Source: Planctomycetota bacterium (lineage in GTDB: Bacteria; Planctomycetota; UBA8742; UBA2392). From it: a DNA stretch of 51,818 bases. Below the pieces are notes generated by a model. The model saw only the letters and a list, made by a program, of their open reading frames with translations. It had not been told where the DNA came from and ran no database searches. The stretch covers positions 1 to 51,818 of the forward strand of contig JADZFR010000011.1 of the NCBI GenBank assembly GCA_020849795.1, given 5' to 3'. This document shows positions 9,003 to 17,676 of the stretch, piece after piece. The stretch's first letter is position 1. Each line of letters opens with the position of its first letter. Both the position numbers and the translations under genes were made by a program.

Positions 9003-9151
9003 TCTGGTTTCCACACAAAACAGACGAATCGGAGTGAGCTGACATGTGGCAGGCGGGAACTTGGGGATAGCTGTGGGTTGTGTGGATTACTACTCACATA
9101 CTGATCTTAGTGTTCACCTGATTCTGACACCCTTTATTTTGTGTTTTCACG

Positions 9152-9179
9152 TTGACCATCCCCAAGTGACAGATATACT
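9152..9179 (+). promoter_or_regulatory. Sigma70-like promoter
   Basis: TTGACC (9152-9157), 16-base spacer, TATACT (9174-9179): the best housekeeping-type promoter in the region. It would start a leader of about 155 bases before the ribonucleotide reductase ATG. It lies ~155 bases downstream of the NrdR box, so it would not be directly blocked by it. Confidence 0.55.
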
Positions 9180-9343
9180 CCCACCCACGCCCTGAAGTTT
9201 ACGGGGCCTTAATTCAAAATAGTCAAAGATACTAGGGGTAGCGTCCGATCTCATCCTAACAGGGTAGCGTGACGCTTCGCCCTATTTCGATTCCGCAGCG
9301 CGGAAAGGCCTCTTTTCGCGCCTGTGTCGGGAGGGAAGGCAAA

Positions 9344-12300
9344 ATGAACAAGAAGACCGGAAAAGCCGCGACCAAGACCCGGCGTTCCACCAAGTCGTCG
9401 ATTCGTGCCCGCAAAGAAGAAACGGGCGCACAGGCGGAGAACATGGCAAGCACAAGCAAACTGTGCCCGACAGGCGTGGCGATCCCCCGCCGCTTTACCA
9501 ACCCGGGCGAAGACGTACTGGCCAAGGTCAAGTACGCGCGTCGCGCCACCAAGATCACCAACCCCGACGGCAGCATCGTGTTCCAGATGGACGGCGCCGA
9601 GATTCCGGCTGACTGGAGCCAGCTCGCCACCGACATCATGATCAGCAAGTACTTCCGCAAGGCGCAGGTGCCGCAATTCGCCGAGGGCGCTGACCCGGTC
9701 CACGGCGAGCCCCTGCAAGACGAAGACGGCAACGTGATTCTCGGGCCCGAGCGATCGGCCCGCCAGGTCGTCAACCGCCTGGCCGGCTGCTGGCGCCATT
9801 GGGGCGAAAAGTACGGCTACTTCCGCAGCGCCGAAGACGCACAGGCCTATTACGATGAGATGGCATTCATGCTCATCCACCAGTACGCCGCACCCAACAG
9901 CCCGCAGTGGTTCAACACCGGCCTGGCATGGGCCTACGGCTTGACCGGCCCCAGCCAGGGTCACTACTACGTAGACCCCGACACCGGCACGCTGGTCAAG
10001 AGCACCGACGCCTACACCCACCCGCAGCCGCACGCCTGCTTCATCCAGGCCGTGCGCGACGACCTGGTAGGTGACGGCGGCATCATGGACCTGTGGACGC
10101 GCGAGGCGCGCCTGTTCAAGTACGGCAGCGGCACGGGCACCAACTTCAGCAAGCTGCGCGGCGAAGGCGAGCCGCTTTCGGGCGGCGGTCAATCGAGCGG
10201 GCTGATGAGTTTCCTGCGTGTGGGTGACCGCGCCGCGGGCGCCATCAAGAGCGGCGGCACGACGCGCCGCGCCGCCAAGATGTGCTGCCTGGACCTTGAC
10301 CACCCCGACATCGAAAACTTCATCAACTGGAAAGTCACCGAAGAGCGCAAGGCCAAAATCCTGATTGAGGCAGGCTTCGCAGCCGACTTCAACGGCGAGG
10401 CCTACACCACCGTGTCGGGCCAGAACAGCAACAACAGCGTGCGCGTGCCCAGCGAGTTCGTTGACGCGGTGCGCGCCGACGGCGACTGGCACCTGCGCTG
10501 GCGCACCGACCGCAACCACATCAGCAAGACGCTCAAGGCTCGCGACCTGTGGGACCAGATTGCAGGCGCAGCCTGGAATTGCGCCGACCCCGGCGTGCAG
10601 TACGACACCATCATCAACGACTGGCACACCTGCCCGCAGGATGGCCGCATCAACGCGTCCAACCCGTGCAGCGAATACATGTTCCTGGACGACACGGCGT
10701 GCAACCTGGCGTCGCTGAACCTGCTCAAGTTCTTCGATGCTGAAAAGGGTGAATACGACGTTGAAGCGATCAAGCACGCCTGCCGGCTGTGGACCATCAC
10801 GCTCGAGATCAGTGTGCTGATGGCCCAGTTTCCAAGCCCTGAAATCGCCGAGAAGTCCTACGACTACCGCACGCTGGGCCTGGGCTATGCCAACCTTGGC
10901 ACGTGCCTGATGCTCAGCGGCATCCCCTACGACAGCAAGCGCGCGATTGCCGTGTGCGGCGCGATGTCGGCGATCATGACCGGCGAAAGCTATGCCGCGT
11001 CGGCCGAAATGGCGGCGGGCCACGGGCCGTTTCCGCGTTATGCGGCCAACAGCAAAGACATGCTGCGCGTGATTCGCAACCACCGCCGCGCCGCCTATAA
11101 CGCGCCAGCCGGCGACTACGAGGCGCTGCGCGTCAAGCCCGTGGGCATCAGCCCCGAGGTCTGCCCCGCGTACATGCTGGATGCCGCCCGCGAAGTGTGG
11201 GACCGCGCCCTCGACCTGGGCAAGAAGCACGGCTACCGCAACGCCCAGACCACAGTGATTGCGCCGACCGGCACGATCGGCCTGCTGATGGACTGCGACA
11301 CGACCGGCATTGAGCCCGACTTCGCGCTGGTCAAGTTCAAGAAGCTCGCCGGCGGCGGCTACTTCAAGATCATCAACCAGAGCGTGGAGCCGGCACTACG
11401 CCACCTCGGCTACTCACCGCGTGACCGCAAAGCCATCATTGACTACGTCGTCGGCACCCTGACGCTCAAGGGCGCGCCGATCATCAACGACGAGTCACTG
11501 CGCGCCAAGGGCCTGAACGAAGCCGATCTCAGCCGCATCGAGCACGGCCTGCAGGGCGCCTTGGAGCTCAGTTTCGCGATCAACCCGTGGACGCTCGGCG
11601 AAGACACCATGCTGCGCCTGGGCATCAAGAAAGAAGAGTTCAGCGCGCCGGGGTTCAACCTGCTCAAGCGCCTTGGCTTTGATGAGCAATCGATCGAAGA
11701 AGCCGGCGACCACGTATGCGGCCGCCAGACGGTCGAAGGCGCGCCATACCTCAAGCCCGAGCACCTGCCGGTGTTTGATTGCGCCAACCGCTGCGGCAAG
11801 CACGGCGAGCGCTTTATCCATCACATGGGGCACGTGCGCATGATGGCGGCGGCGCAGCCGTTCATCTCGGGCGCGATCAGCAAGACGATCAACATGCCCA
11901 ACGAAGTCACGATCGAAGACATCAAGGATTCGTACCTTCAGGCCCACGACCTGGGCCTGAAGGCGGTCGCCATCTATCGTGACGGCAGCAAGCACAGCCA
12001 GGTGCTGACCACCACGGCCAAGAAGAAAGAGGCCGCGACCGAGAACGAGCCAGCCGCGAAGTTGCCCGCCGAGGCAGCGGTGGTGGCCCCGGCACAGGTG
12101 GTCGCAACCAGCCCGGCGCATGGCGCGCATCGGCGCCCGTTGCCCACACAGCGCCGCGGGTTCACGTATGAGCTCAAGATCGCCGGCCAGAAGATGTACC
12201 TGCGCACAGGCGAGTACAAAGATGGCGAGCTGGGCGAGATCTTCCTGGACATGAGCAAGGAAGGCGCCACCCTGCGCAGCATTCTCAACTGCTTCGCAAT

Positions 12301-12799
12301 TGCCATCAGCAAGGGCCTGCAGTACGGCGTGCCGCTGAAAGAGTTCGTGGACACGTTTACGTTCACGCGCTTTGAGCCGCAGGGCATGGTCGAGGGCCAC
12401 AAGCACATTCGCATCGCCACCAGCGTGATTGACCTGGTCTTCCGCACACTCGGCCACCAGTACCTCGGCCGCACCGACTTCCTGCACATCAAGCCGGAAG
12501 AGGTAAAGGGCCCGGCCCTGCTGAGCCAGCAAGGCGAACAGAAGGACCTGGAAGAGGCCGGCAAGACAGAACAAGAGCCCAAGGCGCAGGCGACCGGTAA
12601 ACCGGCCCTGCAGGAGCAACCCGCGCGTGCGCCGGCCGATGCGCCCGCAAGGCCGGCAAAGCAGCAAAGCGCGCTCGACAAGCAACTCGAAGAACTGATG
12701 GGCGACGCCCCGATGTGCGACGTTTGCGGCCACATCACTGTGCGCAACGGCGCCTGCTACAAGTGCCTGAACTGTGGCAACAGCATGGGCTGCTCATGA
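9344..12799 (+). CDS. nrdJ: Adenosylcobalamin-dependent (class II) ribonucleotide reductase
   Basis: 1151 residues from the ATG at 9344, chosen because GGGAGGGAAGG (9330-9340) precedes it; an earlier in-frame start at 9269 lacks such a site. The enzyme reduces ribonucleotides to deoxyribonucleotides using B12. Landmarks: FNTGLAWAYG, a glycyl loop YGSGTGTNFSKLRGEGEPLS, the active-site stretch NPCSEYMFLDDTACNLASLNL, and PTGTIGLLMDCDTTGIEPD. Residues ~955-1055 form a TSCPD domain typical of the long NrdJ type. The C-terminus carries CDVC, CYKC, CGNSMGC cysteines that re-reduce the active site or bind zinc. The N-terminal ~30 residues are Lys/Arg/Thr-rich and unusual. No nrdB-type partner is near, as expected for class II. 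Confidence 0.95.
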   Translation: MNKKTGKAATKTRRSTKSSIRARKEETGAQAENMASTSKLCPTGVAIPRRFTNPGEDVLAKVKYARRATKITNPDGSIVFQMDGAEIPADWSQLATDIMISKYFRKAQVPQFAEGADPVHGEPLQDEDGNVILGPERSARQVVNRLAGCWRHWGEKYGYFRSAEDAQAYYDEMAFMLIHQYAAPNSPQWFNTGLAWAYGLTGPSQGHYYVDPDTGTLVKSTDAYTHPQPHACFIQAVRDDLVGDGGIMDLWTREARLFKYGSGTGTNFSKLRGEGEPLSGGGQSSGLMSFLRVGDRAAGAIKSGGTTRRAAKMCCLDLDHPDIENFINWKVTEERKAKILIEAGFAADFNGEAYTTVSGQNSNNSVRVPSEFVDAVRADGDWHLRWRTDRNHISKTLKARDLWDQIAGAAWNCADPGVQYDTIINDWHTCPQDGRINASNPCSEYMFLDDTACNLASLNLLKFFDAEKGEYDVEAIKHACRLWTITLEISVLMAQFPSPEIAEKSYDYRTLGLGYANLGTCLMLSGIPYDSKRAIAVCGAMSAIMTGESYAASAEMAAGHGPFPRYAANSKDMLRVIRNHRRAAYNAPAGDYEALRVKPVGISPEVCPAYMLDAAREVWDRALDLGKKHGYRNAQTTVIAPTGTIGLLMDCDTTGIEPDFALVKFKKLAGGGYFKIINQSVEPALRHLGYSPRDRKAIIDYVVGTLTLKGAPIINDESLRAKGLNEADLSRIEHGLQGALELSFAINPWTLGEDTMLRLGIKKEEFSAPGFNLLKRLGFDEQSIEEAGDHVCGRQTVEGAPYLKPEHLPVFDCANRCGKHGERFIHHMGHVRMMAAAQPFISGAISKTINMPNEVTIEDIKDSYLQAHDLGLKAVAIYRDGSKHSQVLTTTAKKKEAATENEPAAKLPAEAAVVAPAQVVATSPAHGAHRRPLPTQRRGFTYELKIAGQKMYLRTGEYKDGELGEIFLDMSKEGATLRSILNCFAIAISKGLQYGVPLKEFVDTFTFTRFEPQGMVEGHKHIRIATSVIDLVFRTLGHQYLGRTDFLHIKPEEVKGPALLSQQGEQKDLEEAGKTEQEPKAQATGKPALQEQPARAPADAPARPAKQQSALDKQLEELMGDAPMCDVCGHITVRNGACYKCLNCGNSMGCS

Positions 12800-12834
12800 A
12801 CGTTGCACGCACCGCGACGGCCCAAGAACGGCCG

Positions 12835-12889
12835 CAAAACCGCCGCAAAACCGCCGCAAAACCGCCGGGGAAACCCGGCGGTTCTTTTT
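12835..12889 (+). terminator. Intrinsic terminator after nrdJ, preceded by 11-bp repeats
   Basis: Perfect 10-bp stem (12860-12869 with 12874-12883) closed by a GAAA tetraloop and followed by CTTTTT. Directly before it the unit CCGCAAAACCG is repeated about three times (12832-12866), so the left arm of the stem is itself part of the repeat and probably arose by slippage. Confidence 0.88.
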
Positions 12890-12973
12890 GCGTGGCAAGC
12901 CGGAAAAATTCCGCCTGCCTTCGGTGCCTGTCGGCACTTCCGGAAACTGGTGGCTGCAACCTATGCTGGGTAA

Positions 12974-14071
12974 ATGCAAAGCAACACCGAGATTCTTCGC
13001 AAGTCGAACGTCGGCGACGAAGCGCACCGCCCGCCGGTGGGTGCTTCGCCCGGCACCCTGGTGGCCGCCGCCGACGCGCACGACACACGCATGATGGTGA
13101 TCGATTTCAGCCCGTCGCACTGCGACCTGAGTGAAGTTACCGACCCCGCCCAGTTGAAGCCGTACATCGACAAAGATTCTGTTACCTGGATCGACGTCAC
13201 CGGGTTCAAGCAGATCGAGCTGATCCGCACGCTGGGCGAAATGCTGGACATTCACCCGCTGGCCCTGGCCGATGCAGTCAACATTCCGCAGCGCGCCAAG
13301 GCTGAGGCTTACCCGGACTATGTGTTCATCGTGACTCACGCGCCCGAGATTGACGGCGACGGCTTTTACTCGGAACAGACGGGTGTGCTGTTCGGCGACC
13401 ACTTCGTGCTGACATTTCAGGAGCGCCGCGACGAAGACGTGTTCAAGCCGCTGCGCGAGCGCATCAAGGCCTCGCGCGGGCTGGTCAGGCAGAAAGGCCC
13501 GGCGTACCTGGGCTACGCGATTGTGGACGTCATCACGGACACATACTTCCCGGTACTGGACGCGCTGGAAGACCGCCTCGACGCGATGGAAAAACGCATT
13601 CTCAAGCGCGAACTGCATGTGCTGGAAGAACTTTACGCGCTGCGCCACCAGGCGGTCGACATTCGCCGCGCGATTGAGAGCCACCGGGATGCGCTCAGCA
13701 CGCTGATGCATATCCAGGTGCCCTACATCAATGACGAGGTGCGCCTGTACCTGCGTGACTGCCTTGACCATGCGCTAAGCCAGGTCAACACCGCCAGTTC
13801 GCTGATGGATTACGTGGTCAGTCTGCGCGAGCTGCTGGCCAGTGAGCAGGCACAGCGCCTGAACGAAGTGATGAAGATGCTGACGATGGTGGCGACCATC
13901 TTCATCCCGCTGAGTTTCTTCGCCGGCGTGTACGGCATGAACTTCGACGGCCGCGGCAACATGCCTGAGCTGACGATTCCGTACTTCTACTGGTTATGGT
14001 GGTGCGCCATGGCCGTGGTTACGGGCCTGATGCTTTGGTATTTCAAGCGTCGCGGGTGGCTCGGCCGGTAA
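12974..14071 (+). CDS. corA: CorA-family Mg2+/Co2+ transporter
   Basis: 365 residues. CorA forms a pentameric inner-membrane channel for Mg2+ (also Co2+ or Ni2+). The long soluble N-terminal part has the family pattern WIDVTGF...HPLALADAVNIPQRAKAEAYPDYVFIV and a long stalk helix (~190-300). The two C-terminal TM segments are MLTMVATIFIPLSFFAGVYG, which ends in the diagnostic pore motif YGMNF, and FYWLWWCAMAVVTGLMLWYF, followed by a basic tail. All expected features are present. The ATG at 12974 has only a weak ribosome site. It is transcribed after the nrdJ terminator, so probably from its own promoter. Confidence 0.93.
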   Translation: MQSNTEILRKSNVGDEAHRPPVGASPGTLVAAADAHDTRMMVIDFSPSHCDLSEVTDPAQLKPYIDKDSVTWIDVTGFKQIELIRTLGEMLDIHPLALADAVNIPQRAKAEAYPDYVFIVTHAPEIDGDGFYSEQTGVLFGDHFVLTFQERRDEDVFKPLRERIKASRGLVRQKGPAYLGYAIVDVITDTYFPVLDALEDRLDAMEKRILKRELHVLEELYALRHQAVDIRRAIESHRDALSTLMHIQVPYINDEVRLYLRDCLDHALSQVNTASSLMDYVVSLRELLASEQAQRLNEVMKMLTMVATIFIPLSFFAGVYGMNFDGRGNMPELTIPYFYWLWWCAMAVVTGLMLWYFKRRGWLGR

Positions 14072-14076
14072 ATCGC

Positions 14077-14103
14077 AAGCCGCCGCGTGATCGCGGCGGC
14101 TTT
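14077..14103. terminator. Bidirectional terminator between corA and the secretin gene
   Basis: Perfect 11-bp stem AAGCCGCCGCG/CGCGGCGGCTT (14077-14087 with 14092-14102) with a TGAT loop, between two convergent stop codons. It can serve both strands, though the T-runs are short. Confidence 0.75.
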
Positions 14104-14121
14104 GTGGTGACAGTGGCCCGT

Positions 14122-16212
14122 CTAGTCGTCCTTTTTCCGGTCCAGCCCCTGGTAGTCGAATGAGCGGTCGGGCGTGCCCGGCGGCGTGTTGCGTGAGTTT
14201 TCGAAGTCGCGACGGCCGCGCTCAAACAGCGCCTTCTGCTGGGGCGTCTGGCTCTTGCTGGTGTCCTGTTCTGCCTGTGCCAGCGCCCTGCGGCTTTCGT
14301 CCTTCAGGTCGGCAAAGTTGGCGTCCTTGAGAATCTTGGGGCGCAGGAAGATGTACAGGTTGGTGCGGCGCTCGACGGTGCGCTGGCTCTTGAACAGCTC
14401 GCCCAGCAGCGGGATGTCACCCAGCACCGGGATCTTGCTGACGGTCTTGCTGCTTTCGCTTGTCTTGAGGCCGCCGACCACTACCGTGCTCGCGTCCGGC
14501 ACGGTCACAAACGTCGTGATGCGCCGGCGCTGGCGTGGCGGCGACGTGCCCGGCGTGGTGCTTTCGCCGGTGAAGTTGGTGATGTCCAGGTCAAGCTGCA
14601 GCGTGACGTACCCGTCGGCGCTGATCTGCGGCGTCACCGACATCGTGATGCCGGCTTCCACGAAGTCGCCCGCGCCCTGCAGGTTGCCGTTGACGTTGCT
14701 GGTCAACTGCAGCAGCTGGATTTCGGTCTGGATCTCGATGGTCGCTTCCTGGTTGTCGTTGGTGATCAGCATCGGCTGCTGCAACACGTTGGTGTCGGCC
14801 TGGGTCTTCAAGAAGCGCACGAGCAGCGGAATGTCGAACGCGGTGCCCTTGTTCAGCGTCAGCAAGCCGCCCTGGCCGAAAATCGGGTTGCGGCCGGCGG
14901 GCACGCCGCCGCCGGTGCCGATCGGCACGCCCGAGCTGTCCACGATTTCACTGAAGCCGAAGGTAGTGCCGAAGCTCAGGCGCGGGTCCTTGCTCTGGTT
15001 CGCGAAACCGTCCACGGTCGCGATTTCAACGCCGAACTGGAAGTCGTCGTCGTCGCGCACCTCAAGAATTGCGGCTTCAATCATCACCTGCGGCCGCCGC
15101 ACATCCAGCTTGTCGATGATCTTGCGGATCTCGTTGAAGTCGGTCGGCGTGGCGATCACCAGCAGGCTGTTGGTGGTGGTGTCGGGCACAATCACTGGCG
15201 CGTTGGGGTCGTTGGCATTCACGCCCGGCTGGCCCGGGATGCCGGGCTGGGCGCTGGGCAGGCCGACGCCCAGCACGTCATTCAGCGTCGCCGACAGGTT
15301 TTCGGCCAGCACGTTCTTGCACGCGTAATAGTGAATGCGCCCGGTGGTCACGGCGCCGGGGATTTCCTGGTCGATCTTCCTGACCAGTTCCCGCACCAGT
15401 TCAATGCCGGCGTCGTAGCCGGTCACCATCAGCGCGTTCACGTAGGGCGCAACTTCAACGCGCACCAGCGTTTCGTCTTCGGGGCTGCCCGGTCGGCGCG
15501 GTGTCGCGGCCAGCAACTGCTGGCGCGCCGTCAGCAGGCCGTCAAGGCTGGTCTTGAGCTCTTCGGCGTCAATATGGTTGATGTTGATGACTTCAAGCCG
15601 CGGGCTGCGCGGGGGCTGGTCCATCAGCTTGATGATCTGCGCCATGCGCCGGATGTTGTAGCTGTAGTCGGCGATGATCAGGCTGTTGATGCCCTGGATC
15701 GGCTGCACCATGCCGCCCTGGCGGGCGGTCAGGTTTCGCAGTGCTCCTGTCACGCTGTTGGCGTCGGCGTACTTCAGGTTGACGACCAGGGTGACGAAGT
15801 CAGCGCTGGTGTCATTCCACTCCGAGAGTTCGTCAAGAAAGATAACTTTGTCGGCTTGCGTAACGGCTTCGACGGCCGGGATGATCTCGTAAAAGCGTAC
15901 CGACTGCGGGCTGTCCTCGCCAAAGGGCGCCAGGATGAAGCGAAACTGCTTCAAGAAGGTCTGCAGCACGCTGAACATGGCGGTACGCGGCACCGCAAAG
16001 CCCTCGCGGGGCGCGACAATGGTAACTTCACCCGTGACCGTCTTGGGGTTGTACAGGAACTTGATCTTCTGGTACTCGGACGTGAGCTGGATCATGTCCG
16101 CGATCGGGATGTTCTCGGTGACGCCGCGCAACACCAGCGCGTCGTCGGCCTGGGCACGCAGGGAGGCCCCGGACAGCGCGAGGGCCAAAAACAGCAGTGC
16201 GAACTTACGCAT
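14122..16212 (-). CDS. gspD: Type II secretion/type IV pilus-type secretin (GspD-like)
   Basis: 696 residues from the ATG at 16212, which has GGAG seven bases upstream; a start 14 codons earlier lacks a signal-peptide context. It is the outer-membrane secretin ring. Residues 1-20 are a signal peptide (MRKFALLFLALALSGASLRA). Then come an N0-like domain (~24-100), and three N1/N2/N3 repeats: VVNLKYADANSVTGALRNL (~143), VININHIDAEELKTSLDGL (~208) and IHYYACKNVLAENLSATL (~293). The secretin core starts at RRPQVMIEAAILEV (~372) and contains VLQQPMLITNDNQEATI and VVVGGLKTSESSKTVSKIPVLGDIPLLGELF. The last ~60 residues are charged. No AMIN domain, so it is more GspD than PilQ. It is not next to other secretion genes. 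Confidence 0.92.
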   Translation of the reverse strand: MRKFALLFLALALSGASLRAQADDALVLRGVTENIPIADMIQLTSEYQKIKFLYNPKTVTGEVTIVAPREGFAVPRTAMFSVLQTFLKQFRFILAPFGEDSPQSVRFYEIIPAVEAVTQADKVIFLDELSEWNDTSADFVTLVVNLKYADANSVTGALRNLTARQGGMVQPIQGINSLIIADYSYNIRRMAQIIKLMDQPPRSPRLEVININHIDAEELKTSLDGLLTARQQLLAATPRRPGSPEDETLVRVEVAPYVNALMVTGYDAGIELVRELVRKIDQEIPGAVTTGRIHYYACKNVLAENLSATLNDVLGVGLPSAQPGIPGQPGVNANDPNAPVIVPDTTTNSLLVIATPTDFNEIRKIIDKLDVRRPQVMIEAAILEVRDDDDFQFGVEIATVDGFANQSKDPRLSFGTTFGFSEIVDSSGVPIGTGGGVPAGRNPIFGQGGLLTLNKGTAFDIPLLVRFLKTQADTNVLQQPMLITNDNQEATIEIQTEIQLLQLTSNVNGNLQGAGDFVEAGITMSVTPQISADGYVTLQLDLDITNFTGESTTPGTSPPRQRRRITTFVTVPDASTVVVGGLKTSESSKTVSKIPVLGDIPLLGELFKSQRTVERRTNLYIFLRPKILKDANFADLKDESRRALAQAEQDTSKSQTPQQKALFERGRRDFENSRNTPPGTPDRSFDYQGLDRKKDD

Positions 16213-16392
16213 GCCACTACTCCAGCAAAGGTTGCAGGCAAAGCGAACAGCCATAAAACGACAAGCTGCACAGCGAAGTTGGGGAAAAGTGTTGACGGTT
16301 GTTTAGCAAAGATAGTCACGTACAAACAAGGGCCAGATGCCGGGTAAGCCAATCCCCCGCAATGCCGCGAGCCCTCAACCGGACAGGAATCC

Positions 16393-16785
16393 ATGATCGA
16401 CCCACGATTCATCACGACGACGTTCAGCCTTGAGGGCTACCAGGTTGTGGCCAACTGCGGCATTGTGCGCGGCATTGTCGTGCGCTCGCGCAGCGCGATC
16501 GGCAACTTTGCCGCCGGCATCCAGCAGTTCTTTGGCGGCAACATCAGCCTGTACACCGAGCTTTGCGAGCAAGCCCGGCAGGAAGCCTTCGACATCATGC
16601 GACAGCACGGCACCGAGGCGGGCGGCAACGCCATCGTCGGCATGCGCTACGAAAGCAACGACGTCAGTGCCGGCGCCACCGAAGTCTTGTGCTACGGCAC
16701 AGCCGTGGTGGTGGCCCTGAAGACTCCTCCCGCACCCGTGCAGGAGCAGGCTACGCCTGCCCCAGCTTCTGAAGCAGGGCCCTGA
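16393..16785 (+). CDS. YbjQ/UPF0145 family protein
   Basis: 130 residues; AGGA just upstream of the ATG. The family pattern is visible throughout: TTTFSLEGYQVVANCGIVRGIVV, GNFAAGIQQFFGGNISLY, ARQEAFDIMRQHGTEAGGNAIVGMRYE and a closing strand VLCYGTAVVV. YbjQ proteins form pentamers and are labelled putative heavy-metal-binding, but no function is established. The final ~20 residues are a Pro/Ala-rich extension. Its last 35 bases overlap the convergent purine nucleoside phosphorylase gene. It is divergent from the secretin gene with 180 bases between their starts. Confidence 0.85.
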   Translation: MIDPRFITTTFSLEGYQVVANCGIVRGIVVRSRSAIGNFAAGIQQFFGGNISLYTELCEQARQEAFDIMRQHGTEAGGNAIVGMRYESNDVSAGATEVLCYGTAVVVALKTPPAPVQEQATPAPASEAGP

Positions 16786-17599
16786 GCACGCCGGCAACCC
16801 GGTCGGCGTTGGCACCGGCCGCCTGAAGCACCTGCTGGTGGCTGTCGTGGGCGCTTCCGGCGCGGTTGGTGATCAGGCTCAGGCCGCAGGCGCGCATGCC
16901 CAGCGCGCCGGCGGTGATGACTTCTGGAATGGTGCTCATGCCGACGGCGTCGGCGCCCAGCCTTCGCAGCATCTCGACCTCGGCTGGTGTTTCAAAGCTC
17001 GGGCCCAGTACGGCTGCGTAGACCCCAGGCGTGACTTTTTCGCCTACTGCGTTGCCGGCCTTCAGCAGTTGGCCCAGCAGGTCGGCATCATAGGCGGCAC
17101 CCATCGGCGGAAACGCGGCAGCCCCTGCCAGGCGCTGCGGCCCGACCAGCGGGTTGACCCCCATCAGGTTCAGGTGATCACGAATGGCCATCAGGCTGCC
17201 CGGCACCAGGTCGGGCCGAATGCCGCCCGCGGCGTTCGTGACAACCAGTGTACGCGCGCCCAGCCCGTGGGCGACCCAGACGCACGCCGCAAGGTCACGC
17301 GGCGCGTGGCCTTCATACGCGTGATAGCGTCCGCGAAAGACCAGCGCGTTGACACCCCACAGCCCCCCCTGCGACAGTCGGCAGACATGGCCCGCGGTGC
17401 CCGCAGGCGCCGGAAAACCCGGCAGGTCGCTGTAGGGGCAACGCAACGGGTCGTCGACTGCCTGTTCGACGTCGCCAAACCCGGACCCCAGGATCAGCGC
17501 CACGGTCGGCACAGTTTCGCCAAAGCCGCGGCGCTTCAGGTGCGCGAGCGCAGGCAAGAAGTCGTGGGGCAAAGCCGGATTTGGCCAGGGGTCGGTCAT
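16751..17599 (-). CDS. punA: Purine nucleoside phosphorylase (trimeric class)
   Basis: 282 residues from the ATG at 17599; a GTG 20 codons upstream (17659) is also in frame and sits 17 bases after the lipoprotein gene, so it cannot be excluded. The enzyme splits purine nucleosides with phosphate to base and ribose-1-phosphate in purine salvage. Motifs: the phosphate loop ILGSGFGDVE, GRYHAYEGH, VVTNAAGGIRPDLVPGSLM, DHLNLMGVNPLVG, VLGPSFETPAEVEMLRRLGADAVGMSTIPEV and SLITNRAG. The Glu in SFETPAE and the Asn in ITNRA are the residues that give 6-oxopurine (inosine, guanosine) preference. Its 3' end overlaps the YbjQ-family gene by 35 bases on the other strand. It probably shares a transcript with the lipoprotein gene upstream. 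Confidence 0.93.
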   Translation of the reverse strand: MTDPWPNPALPHDFLPALAHLKRRGFGETVPTVALILGSGFGDVEQAVDDPLRCPYSDLPGFPAPAGTAGHVCRLSQGGLWGVNALVFRGRYHAYEGHAPRDLAACVWVAHGLGARTLVVTNAAGGIRPDLVPGSLMAIRDHLNLMGVNPLVGPQRLAGAAAFPPMGAAYDADLLGQLLKAGNAVGEKVTPGVYAAVLGPSFETPAEVEMLRRLGADAVGMSTIPEVITAGALGMRACGLSLITNRAGSAHDSHQQVLQAAGANADRVAGVLRALLQKLGQA

Positions 17600-17676
17600 C
17601 GTGGGCGCGCGTTGCGCGCCTGAGTGTGCCAACGAGTTGGCCAGCCGGGAATGGTTCACTGCGTGTCGGCTTCGGC

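Larger units (their letters stand above)
8893..9343. other. Long leader/regulatory region of the ribonucleotide reductase gene
   Basis: About 450 bases without a gene. It holds a probable NrdR box (8987-9002), an inverted repeat just before it (8960-8975), an imperfect hairpin GTCTGGTTT/AAAACAGAC (9003-9026), a sigma70-like promoter (9152-9179), a direct repeat GGGTAGCGT (9236-9244 and 9262-9270), and a small perfect hairpin TTCCGC/GCGGAA (9291-9305). I looked for a cobalamin riboswitch because the enzyme uses B12, and saw no convincing B12 box. Confidence 0.6.

Noticed and set aside
8893..9343. Cobalamin riboswitch upstream of the B12-dependent ribonucleotide reductase
   Set aside because: I looked for a B12-box-like element and the surrounding stems and found none. 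The visible signals fit NrdR control instead. A covariance-model search would decide.
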